From assembly GCA_034620365.1 (NCBI GenBank), contig JAQGEQ010000014.1, positions 94,689 through 158,688 of the forward strand: a stretch of DNA of 64,000 bases, read 5' to 3'. Positions 54,616-64,000 of the stretch are shown here, one piece after another (positions within the stretch are counted from its first letter, which is position 1; every line of letters starts with the position of its first letter). Both the position numbers and the translations under genes were made by a program. The DNA comes from Pegea sp. RAD2-039 (lineage: Eukaryota; Chordata; Thaliacea; Salpida; Salpidae). The notes below the pieces were generated by a model. It worked only from the letters and a program-made list of their open reading frames with translations. It did no database searches and was not told the origin of the DNA.

Positions 54616-55315
54616 TTAAGATTTCAAATTAAAAAAAGAAAAAAAAACAATTTTGAAAATTAGTTTTGAAACACTTTTTAGAAAATTAACTTTTTTATTC
54701 AATTCTTTAATTTTTTACTAAAAAACTTGAAACTCAAATTGAAAATTCAAACAAATAAACTACATTTTGTAAATTTTCAACATGAAACACTGTTAATCGC
54801 AAAGAACTCAAAATTTAAATCTAAAAATTAAATTTCTGAAAATTCTTTCAAATTTTTTCTGTTTTCAATAAAATTTAAAAAAGATTTTTTTTGGAGAAAA
54901 ATTTTTCTGAAACGTCAATTTCCGTTTTGATCAATTTACAGATTTCTAAAAGAATTTCTTCTTAATATTTTTGGGAAATTTTTTATTCAAATTTGAAGCT
55001 TTTCTAAGAAATCTGAGAATTTGAAAGATTCAAAAAAACACCTTGGAAACCCTTCAAGAAAAAATGTGAAATATTTCAAAAAATTTTTCAGAAAAAAATG
55101 GAAAAAATGATTCAATTAAAAATTATTTTATTTTAAAATTAAGAGATCTTCATCTTCATCTTCAAAATCTTCATCATTTGAGACTCAATGATTTCTGGGT
55201 CTTCACAAAGACTCTAATATAAAAGTTTCATCTTTAGATGAAATAAACTTCATAAAACTTAAAATAGAATAAAAAGTTTGAATCTTTGTATAAAGAAATG
55301 AATGTCTTCAGAAGC
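54616..55315. other. AT-rich stretch
   Basis: No gene recognised between the LRR gene and the 55.3-kb minisatellite. Confidence 0.4.
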
Positions 55316-55320
55316 AAGCA

Positions 55321-58300
55321 GATCTCATGAACAGATCCTCATGAACAGATCCTCATGAACAGATCCTCATGAACAGATCCTCATGGACAGATCCTCATGA
55401 ACAGATCCTCATGAACAGATCCTCATGAACAGATCTCATGAACAGATCCTCATGAACAGATCCTCATGAACAGATCCTCATGAACAGATCTCATGAACAG
55501 ATCCTCATGAACAGATCTCATGAACAGATCCTCATGAACAGATCTCATGAACAGATCCTCATGAACAGATCTCATGAACAGATCCTCATGAACAGATCCT
55601 CATGAACAGATCCTCATGAACAGATCTCATGAACAGATCCTCATGAACAGATCCTCATGAACAGATCCTCATGAACAGATCCTCATGAACAGATCCTCAT
55701 GAACAGATCTCATGAACAGATCCTCATGAACAGATCCTCATGAACAGATCTCATGAACAGATCTCATGAACAGATCTCATAAACAGATCCTCATGAACAG
55801 ATCTCATGAACAGATCCTCATGAACAGATCCTCATGAACAGATCCTCATGAACAGATCCTCATGAACAGATCTCATGAACAGATCCTCATGAACAGATCC
55901 TCATGAACAGATCCTCATGAACAGATCTCATAAACAGATCTCATGAACAGATCCTCATGAACAGATCCTCATGAACAGATCCTCATGAACAGATCTCATG
56001 AACAGATCCTCATGAACAGATCCTCATGAACAGATCTCATAAACAGATCCTCATGAACAGATCCTCATGAACAAATCCTCATGAACAGATCCTCATGAAC
56101 AGATCCTCATGAACAGATCTCATGAACAGATCTCATGAACAGATCCTCATGAACAGATCCTCATGAACAGATCTCATGAACAGATCCTCATGAACAGATC
56201 CTCATGAACAGATCTCATAAACAGATCCTCATGAACAGATCCTCATGAACAGATCCTCATGAACAGATCTCATGAACAGATCCTCATGAACAGATCCTCA
56301 TGAACAGATCCTCATGAACAGATCTCATGAACAGATCTCATGAACAGATCTCATGAACAGATCCTCATGAACAGATCCTCATGAACAGATCCTCATGAAC
56401 AGATCCTCATGAACAGATCTCATGAACAGATCCTCATGAACAGATCCTCATGAACAGATCTCATGAACAGATCCTCATGAACAGATCTCATGAACAGATC
56501 TCATGAACAGATCCTCATGAACAGATCCTCATGAACAGATCCTCATGAACAGATCCTCATGAACAGATCCTCATGAACAGATCTCATAAACAGATCCTCA
56601 TGAACAGATCTCATGAACAGATCCTCATGAACAGATCCTCATGAACAGATCCTCATGAACAGATCCTCATGAACAGATCTCATGAACAGATCCTCATGAA
56701 CAGATCCTCATGAACAGATCCTCATGAACAGATCCTCATGAACAGATCCTCATGAACAGATCTCATGAACAGATCCTCATGAACAGATCCTCATGAACAG
56801 ATCCTCATGAACAGATCCTCATGAACAGATCCTCATGAACAGATCTCATGAACAGATCCTCATGTACAGATCCTCATGAACAGATCCTCATGAACAGATC
56901 CTCATGAACAGATCCTCATGAACAGATCTCATGAACAGATCCTCATGTACAGATCTCATGAACAGATCTCATAAACAGATCCTCATGAACAGATCTCATG
57001 AACAGATCCTCATGAACAGATCCTCATGAACAGATCCTCATGAACAGATCTCATGAACAGATCTCATGAACAGATCTCATGAACAGATCCTCATGAACAG
57101 ATCCTCATGAACAGATCCTCATGAACAGATCCTCATGAACAGATCCTCATGAACAGATCCTCATGAACAGATCTCATGAACAGATCTCATGAACAGATCC
57201 TCATGAACAGATCTCATGAACAGATCTCATGAACAGATCCTCATGAACAGATCCTCATGAACAGATCCTCATGAACAGATCTCATGAACAGATCTCATGA
57301 ACAGATCTCATGAACAGATCCTCATGAACAGATCCTCATGAACAGATCCTCATGAACAGATCCTCATGAACAGATCCTCATGAACAGATCCTCATGAACA
57401 GATCTCATGAACAGATCTCATGAACAGATCTCATGAACAGATCCTCATGAACAGATCCTCATGAACAGATCCTCATGAACAGATCCTCATGAACAGATCC
57501 TCATGAACAGACCTCATGAACAGATCCTCATGAACAGATCCTCATGAACAGATCCTCATGAACAGATCTCATGAACAGATCCTCATGAACAGATCCTCAT
57601 GAACAGATCCTCATGAACAGATCCTCATGAACAGATCCTCATGAACAGATCCTCATGAACAGATCCTCATGAACAGATCCTCATGAACAGAATCTCATGA
57701 ACAGATCCTCATGAACAGATCTCATGAACAGATCCTCATGAACAGATCCTCATGAACAGATCTCATGAACAGATCCTCATGAACAGATCCTCATGAACAG
57801 ATCCTCATGAACAGATCTCATGAACAGATCCTCATGAACAGATCCTCATGAACAGATCCTCATGAACAGATCCTCATGAACAGATCCTCATGAACAAATC
57901 TCATGAACAGATCCTCATGAACAGATCTCATGAACAGATCCTCATGAACAGATCCTCATGAACAGATCTCATGAACAGATCCTCATGAACAGATCCTCAT
58001 GAACAGATCTCATGAACAGATCTCATGAACAGATCCTCATGAACAGATCCTCATGAACAGATCTCATGAACAGATCCTCATGAACAGATCCTCATGAACA
58101 GATCCTCATGAACAGACCTCATGAACAGATCCTCATGAACAGATCCTCATGAACAGATCCTCATGAACAGATCTCATGAACAGATCCTCATGAACAGATC
58201 CTCATGAACAGATCCTCATGAACAGATCCTCATGAACAGATCCTCATGAACAGATCCTCATGAACAGATCCTCATGAACAGATCCTCATGAACAGATCTC

Positions 58301-58559
58301 ATGAACAGATCCTCATGAACAGATCCTCATGAACAGATCCTCATGAACAGATCCTCATGAACAGATCCTCATGAACAGATCCTCATGAACAGATCCTCAT
58401 GAACAGATCCTCATGAACAAATCTCATGAACAGATCCTCATGAACAGATCTCATGAACAGATCCTCATGAACAGATCCTCATGAACAGATCTCATGAACA
58501 GATCCTCATGAACAGATCCTCATGAACAGATCCTCATGAACAGATCCTCATGAACAGAT
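55321..58559. repeat. 3.2-kb minisatellite of interspersed 13- and 14-bp units
   Basis: About 235 copies of two unit types differing by one C: GATCCTCATGAACA (14 bp) and GATCTCATGAACA (13 bp). They are intermixed in irregular order, with rare point variants (CATAAACA, CATGTACA, AACAAATC). No spacers, no coding sequence; intergenic. Confidence 0.98.
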
Positions 58560-59034
58560 GAAGATTTACAAGTAAGGATCAGATGCAGGATTCAGTGATG
58601 TAGTTAGATAGAAGATGAAATATAAACTGGAATCATCTGAAAGTTTGTTTTAATTTTTCATCTAAAAAGCATTCATTAAAAGTTTTTAAAGAGATAACTT
58701 AAAAAATAGAAAAACTGTTGGTTATTTTATGAAACTAACTTTCTAATAAATATTTGAGTTTAACCAAAATGTTTTTTTTTAGATAAAGTTGAAAAACTTT
58801 TAATTAATCTGAAATATTTTGCTTCAACTAAAAGATAATTTAAATTTTAATGTTTCCAAATAATCTTTTTGAAATTTCACTTTTTAAAAGTTAAAATAAT
58901 TTTGAATAAAAAATATTCTTAAACAGAAATTGAATTTAAATGAGATCTTGAATTTTTATTTATTAAGTTTTTATACTTTGATAAATTGAATAAAATTTAG
59001 AAGAATTGAAATTAGAGATTATTAGAAGTATTAG
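58560..59034. other. AT-rich stretch
   Basis: No gene recognised. Confidence 0.35.
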
Positions 59035-59155
59035 AAGAAGAAGAAGAAGATGAAGAAGATGAAGAAGATGAAGAAGATGAAGAAGATGAAGAAGATGAAG
59101 AAGATGAAGAAGATGAAGAAGATGAAGAAGATGAAGAAGATGAAGAAGATGAAGA
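59035..59155. repeat. (GAAGAAGAT)n microsatellite
   Basis: About 12 copies of the 9-bp unit GAAGAAGAT, a purine/pyrimidine-asymmetric tract. Confidence 0.95.
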
Positions 59156-59866
59156 TAAAACATTTTTATTTTACAAATAAAAAGTTAGAAAAATTTTGTT
59201 GATTTTGAAATAATTGATTTCAACAAATTATTTAAAAATTTGATGAAGACATCAAATTAAAATGAAATTTGAACTAAATAAATAAACTTGATGGTTGGTA
59301 GTTAGTTGTAAACAAATTGTTGTAAATTGTTTTAAACTTTTTACGATTTGTAGGAAGATACCACTAGAAGGCTACAAAATCGTTTACAATTATTAAATTG
59401 TTTTAAAAGTATTCAAAAAAACGTCTTGATATAAATAAATCAATTCTGTAAAATATATAATTCAGATTTCATCAAATATTATAATAATAATTATTATAAT
59501 ATATATTATATCTTTTAATATATTTGGTTATCATTAAAAGAAATCTTTTTAAATAAATTTTTACAAAACTATTAGATAATTATATAAATTATTATTATAA
59601 ATTAAATATTGAATACTAAATATAAGAAAATTAAAATGAATAAATTAATTTTTAGCTAAAACGAGTTTTCCAAATCTTTTTACTTTTCATTTAACTCTAA
59701 TTACTGTTTCAGTATCACTACTGCCATCTAGCGGATACTTTTAAAATAGATAAATTTGTCTCTGAAAATAAATATTTAAGTTTTTAGCAAATTATGTTTT
59801 TTATTATCAAACTAAACCTTTTATTTTATTAAAAGAAAACCAACAGAATTAGGAAATGAAATCGAG
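59156..59866. other. AT-rich stretch with two CTCF-like cores
   Basis: No gene recognised. CCACTAGAAGGC at 59361-59372 and GCCATCTAGCGG at 59723-59734 stand out as GC-rich islands. Confidence 0.4.
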
Positions 59867-60244
59867 TCAAGAGGTTTCATCTTTTTTTACATTACTGACG
59901 ATATAATCTAAAAGTTCTTTTTCTTCATCATTTAATTTACAAGCTTCTTGTGTTTTCTTCACCATCTCTTTAAGTTGTTTTTCAGTTCCTTCTAAATCTA
60001 TCGAATCCATTTCTTTCTGTTTCTTCTCATTTTCTTTAATTGCATTCTTTAAAAAGAATGAAATTTAAAACTCGAAATTAAAAACTTCTACTTCAACCTC
60101 CAGTTGCTGAGTTTCTTGAACAATTTTTTCAGAAAATCTCAATTTTTCCTTTTCTATCTGCTTCATCTTTTCATCTGCAATCTTTTGATGAGAGATCAAC
60201 ATCTCTTCCATCTCTTTCTTGTTTTCATCAGCAATTATTTCCAT
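59867..60244 (-). CDS. Small coiled-coil protein, unrecognised
   Basis: Two exons in phase: 60098-60244 and 59867-60046, 108 aa plus stop. ATG lies directly after an acceptor (TTTCAG), implying an upstream non-coding exon or that these are the last exons of a longer gene. The sequence is nearly all helix with heptad pattern: MEIIADENKKEMEEMLISHQ, KMKQIEKEKLRFSEKIVQET, NAIKENEKKQKEMD, then a short C-terminal helix LNDEEKELLDYIVSN. No family recognised; a mitochondrial or cytoskeletal coiled-coil accessory protein is possible but unsupported. It lies just downstream of the DGK gene on the same strand. Confidence 0.5.
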
Positions 60245-60246
60245 CC

Positions 60247-60830
60247 TGAAATTTCCTTTATATAAAACAATTGAGATTTTTGTTTTGAAAAATTTGTTTA
60301 TTTGAAACTTAAATCATTTAATATTCTGAAATCGATTATTTAATTATTCATTTTAAAAATAATTAAAAATTTTAATTAATATTTTTTTTAAAGATTTAAA
60401 ATATATTTTTTTAAAATTTGTAAAATATTTACTACAAAGGTTTCATTTTAAATTAAATCTTGAAAAATTATATTTCAAAAAACTTGTTTGGAAACACTTA
60501 AATATTTATACAAAATTAATAAAAACAGATTTTTAAACATTTTTTTTATTGATTATATCCGTCAACATCAGAATATTTTTAAATCTCTGAAAAGAAAAAG
60601 AAAATTGGAAAGTAAAATTACAAAAAATTTATATTTTGATTTTTTCCGTCAAATATTGCACAAAAAAATATTAAAAAAAAAAAAATTGTTGCTGTCTATA
60701 CAAAGTGCAAAAAAAAAATATATTAATTTCAATTTCTGAGTGTTTCCAAATCATTTTTTTTTAAATATTTTATCGAAAATTTTCATCAAATTTTTCAGAA
60801 TTTAAAAAATTATTTTTCCAAATTTTTCAA
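60247..60830. other. AT-rich stretch
   Basis: No recognised exon. A Lys/Asn-rich plus-strand ORF at 60488-60739 looks like composition noise. Confidence 0.35.
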
Positions 60831-60882
60831 AAAATCTTCAAAATCTTCAAAATCTTCAAAATCTTCAAAATCTTCAAAATCC
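60831..60882. repeat. (GAAGATTTT)n short tandem repeat
   Basis: Five copies of a 9-bp unit (plus strand CTTCAAAAT). On the minus strand it sits behind an acceptor (TTTTTACAG) and encodes DFEDFEDFEDF in an open frame ending at a stop; possibly an alternative DGK 3' exon, more likely 3' UTR or spacer. Confidence 0.7.
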
Positions 60883-60986
60883 ATCTTTTTCTTGACTCTT
60901 CTGTAAAAATCTTTGACAAAAAAAAAAGGGTTCCAAAACACAAAAAGGCGATTTGCACCAAGCTCAATAAGATCTTTTTAGAAAGA

Positions 60987-63725
60987 TCAAAAATCAGTCT
61001 CATCTTTAATGGATCGGGACTTGATCTTTTGATTCAAATAAATCACCAATTCATCACAATTTGATTCCTGTGCAACATCCACAACCCCAAGACCCTGAAA
61101 CAACATCTCGTCACACTTGAATGATTTCAATCAAATCAAAAGGTCACATAAAGGTCATCCAAGTTCAATGAACTACCAGCTTCAACCAACTTCTCACAAA
61201 ATGTCTTTCTACCGAACCATGCAGCCACATGAAGTGCAGTCCGCTCATATCTCTTATCCTTCAGGTCCAGATACGTCACAGATAGACCTAGGACAATCAG
61301 ACATGGACAAAATGGACTTTAAATGTGGTCCAGCTTACGTCTTTTTAGTAAAAAGTCGAAAACGCGATCTGATTTATGAATCACTGAAAGATGAAGCGCG
61401 CTTAATCCGTTATCATCGATCGTGTCTTCGATCTCTGCTCCTTCATAAATCGCTCTTTTCAACGTCGAGACGTCGTTACGCATCGCTGATTCCAACAGCG
61501 TTCGCTGCGCGATACCACAACGTTGACACGTGCTACCAGTCCATGACGTCACCATGGTTTCTGATGACGTCACGTTACTCGATTGATTGACGTTCGCGGA
61601 GACGACTTGAACGAAGAAGTTGGATTTGTGGCTGTTGAGATAATAAATCGATAATTATTATAAATATTTATTTTAAAAAATCGATAATTATTATAAATAT
61701 TTATCAATAAATCGATAATTATCATAAATATTTATTTTAAAAAATCGATAATTATTATAAATATTTATCAATAAATCGATAATTATTATAAATATTTGTT
61801 AATAAATCGATAATTATTATAAATATTTATTTTAAAAAATCGATAATTATTATAAATATTTATCAATAAATCGATAATTATCATAAATATTTATTTTAAA
61901 AAATCGATAATTATTATAAATATTTATCAATAAATCGATAATTATTATAAATATTTGTTAATAAATCGATAATTATTATAAATATTTGTTAATAAATCGA
62001 TAATTATTATAAATATTTGTTAATAAATCGATAATTATTATAAATATTTATTTAAAAAAATCGATAATAATTATAAATATTTATTAATAGATCGATAATT
62101 TTATAAATATTATTTGAATTATTTTATTTTAAAAAAGCTTTTTTAATCGATTTAATTAAATTATTTGAGACTAACATCTCGCTTTTAAAGACTTCTGCAA
62201 ATTTATTTGTTTTCAAAACACTTGATTTAGTGGCTTTCGACTAATTTCTTGAAAATTTGGTTTTTAAATCAAAATATTAAATATTTAGAGTAGGAAGACC
62301 AATGTGGACCAATAAGGACCAATGTGGACCAATATGGACCAATGTAGACTAATGTGGACCAATATGGACAAATATGGACCAATGTAGACCAATATGGACC
62401 AATATGGACAAATATGGACCAATATGGACAAATATGGACCAATGTAGACCAATATGGACCAATGTAGACCAATATGGACCAATATGGACAAATATGGACC
62501 AATGTAGACAAATGTGGACAAATGTGGACCAATATGACCAATGTGGACCAATGTAGACAAATGTGGACAAATGTGGACCAATGTAGACAAATGTGGACCA
62601 ATGTGGACCAATATGACCAATGTGGACCAATATGGACCAATGTAGACAAATGTGGACAAATATGACCAATGTGGACCAATGTGGACAAATATGGACCAAT
62701 GTGGACAAATGTGGACCAATGTGGACCAATGTGGACTAATGTGGACAAATATGGACCAATGTGGACCAATGTGGACCAATGTGGACAAGTATGGACCAAT
62801 ATGGACCAATGTAGACAAATGTGGACCAACTATCAACTCGTGTCCTTACATTGGGTACCAGGGCAACCAGAATTATCTAAAGTCCTTGGGACTAGGGTCC
62901 CTTTCAACCTGATCTCTTCTCACAAGGAAATAAAAGATCCCTACAAGCTCACTCAATATTATTAGAAGATAAAAGAGTCTTATCTTCATCTTCATCTTTC
63001 GGTTTCGGATCCGAATCCTGATCAGAAAGATCCGATGAAGACTTCTTCTCCTGAATCAAAGATCATACATCTTCAGATCTTCATCTTTTGATCACTTACT
63101 AAGAGGTTCTTGGGAGAATCATCTTCAAAATTCTGGGGTTCATGGAGGTTCTCGTTACTTGATCCCGCTTTTGTATCCTCCAAGCTACTATATAAAGAGT
63201 CAAAGACATAAAATCAGCAGAAGATCTCACCTTGTGGATGTTAACTCTGATTTCTCTTCCTTAGAAGACCTCCGCGTGATCCCGCTCTTCGAATAAGATC
63301 TATTCTTCTTCTAACAAAGACACGATCAAGAACAATCGACGTGATGACGTCATCAACTTACCCAGGTGTAAGTAGCAGGTTTTGGAGGTGGAGGTTTAAG
63401 ATCAAGAACGAAGACCTCGTTGTCACAAGTCTTGATCTCATGAAGAAGAAGACTTTTTTCTTGATTTCTATCAACTTGGTAACACTTTTCATTTCCACTA
63501 GCTATAAATTTGATTAATTTTTAAATTATCAAATCGAATCAACAAACCATCTAGAAACACCCAGCGATATGATATTGGTTCTGTTGTTCTTTCGACCTGT
63601 TGATGAAGATGTTAGATCAACTGATTAGCAAGAAGAGGTCTTTACCGGATAAACAGATTCAAGACTTTGTCTGAGGGTGCTGAGAGGCGAGACAACGTTT
63701 GCTACAGTGACAAGTAGAGGCGAAG
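60987..63725 (-). CDS. DGKZ: Diacylglycerol kinase zeta/iota (rdgA-type), C-terminal exons; 5' part beyond right edge
   Basis: DGKs phosphorylate diacylglycerol to phosphatidic acid; type IV enzymes add ankyrin repeats and a PDZ ligand. Nine exons join in phase: 63646-63725, 63548-63596, 63362-63501, 63231-63310, 63100-63187, 62953-63050, 61339-61631, 61148-61287, 60987-61094 (357 aa plus stop). The first three encode the end of the accessory domain: SYRWVFLDASGNEKCYQVDR, then NEVFVLDLKPPPP (human DGKZ KWCFLDA....FYRIDR, DEIYILD). A long Ser/Asp-rich linker follows (KSGITRRSSKEEKS, DSDPKPKDEDEDK). Ankyrin repeats come next (RTLLESAMRND, GLSALHLSV, RTALHVAAWFGRKTFCEKLV, EAGSSL), then NCDELVIYLNQK. 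The C-terminus DETDF is a class I PDZ ligand (T at -2, F at 0), matching ETAV in DGKZ. Catalytic and C1 domains must lie right of 64000. Zeta and iota cannot be separated. Confidence 0.92.
61640..62100. repeat. 30-32 bp AATCGATAATTATTATAAAT minisatellite, DGK intron
   Basis: About 15 copies of AAATCGATAATTATTATAAA plus TATTTATTTTA or TATTTGTTAAT. It begins next to the acceptor of the ankyrin exon (61631). Shares ATCGAT and TTATAATTAT-like elements with the 25-bp ARAP intron array. Confidence 0.95.
62290..62832. repeat. 10-bp (RTGGACCAAT)n minisatellite, DGK intron
   Basis: About 54 copies of ATGGACCAAT / GTGGACCAAT / GTAGACAAAT. The 10-bp period, not divisible by three, makes all frames cycle and several remain open by chance. 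Second array in the same intron as the AATCGATAAT array. Confidence 0.96.
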
Positions 63726-63862
63726 CTGATGATAAATATCAGTTTGTTTGAAAATCGAAATAATTTATTTAATTTCTACATAAAGTAGTTAAAATTGTGA
63801 ATATATAATTAATTATTTTATTAATAAATATCATTCTATAAAATATGATAGAAAATTGCTAA

Positions 63863-63926
63863 ACAACAACAACATCAACAACATCAACAACAACATCAAC
63901 AACATCAACAACAACATCAACAACAT

Positions 63927-63957
<31 letters not shown>

Positions 63958-64000
63958 AACATCATCAACATCATCAACAACAACAACAACAACAACAACA
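63863..64000. repeat. (CAACAACAT)n trinucleotide tract at right edge
   Basis: CAA/CAT triplets in irregular order to the end of the window. Lies upstream of the exon at 63646-63725, so in a DGK intron on the minus strand (GTTGTTGATG). Confidence 0.9.

Noticed and set aside
55321..58559. CRISPR-like array
   Set aside because: Units are contiguous with no unique spacers and the genome is eukaryotic; it is a minisatellite.
58963..59163. HLLHLLHLL repeat ORF (minus)
   Set aside because: Translation of the (GAAGAAGAT)n microsatellite; no gene context.
60488..60739. Lys/Asn/Ile-rich 83-codon plus-strand ORF
   Set aside because: Composition matches random AT-rich sequence; no homology, no splice signals.
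62269..62836. Long overlapping ORFs with HWSILVHIG-type repeats
   Set aside because: They are translations of a 10-bp tandem repeat open in several frames on both strands; no start context, no splice support, and the array lies in a DGK intron.

Overview
The window is nuclear DNA from an AT-rich bilaterian animal, probably an invertebrate. It carries metazoan signalling and chromatin genes (ARAP, diacylglycerol kinase zeta/iota type, GLYR1/N-PAC, a JARID2 N-terminus) and the cell-cycle gene CDC16. Their coding sequence is cut into small exons with GT-AG introns of mostly 45-100 bp. I cannot name the phylum from sequence alone. Exons were assembled by hand from splice-site consensus, reading-frame phase and remembered family sequences; no search was run.

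Layout. 1-5.5 kb: GLYR1/N-PAC homologue on minus (12 exons, C-terminus off the left edge). 6.4 kb: a tRNA-derived SINE. 7.0-8.1 kb: complete six-exon trypsin on minus. 9.2-10.7 kb: intronless CDC16/APC6 on plus. 11.1-18.7 kb: an inverted duplication with arms of about 3.46 kb. Each arm holds two small secreted-protein gene models and a dead reverse-transcriptase fragment, and a third RT fragment lies in the spacer. 19.0-20.0 kb: decayed LINE ORF1. 21.2-21.8 kb: a JARID2-like N-terminal ORF. 22.8 kb: RTE-type RT remnant. 24.5-26.3 kb: two LINE/SINE 3' tails flanking a complete three-exon Kazal inhibitor gene on plus. 26.9-27.2 kb: small membrane-protein ORF. 29.0-48.2 kb: a complete ARAP gene on minus. 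I join 31 exons into one 1590-codon frame encoding SAM, PH1, PH2, ArfGAP, PH3, PH4, RhoGAP, RA and PH5. 52.7-54.4 kb: intronless LRR receptor on minus with a tyrosine-motif tail. 55.3-58.6 kb: a large minisatellite. 59.9-60.2 kb: small coiled-coil gene. 61.0-63.7 kb: C-terminal exons of a diacylglycerol kinase (minus), continuing past the right edge.

The strongest genome-level signal is that nearly every long intron in GLYR1, ARAP and the DGK gene is filled by one or two tandem arrays, mostly with an intron-specific unit of 10 to 31 bp. The purine-rich arrays all have the same orientation relative to transcription. The palindromic octamer TGACGTCA occurs about 30 times, where base composition predicts fewer than one. 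ARAP, the DGK and GLYR1 are linked functionally only loosely (phosphoinositide/Arf/Rho signalling, lipid second messengers, chromatin); nothing suggests an operon-like cluster.
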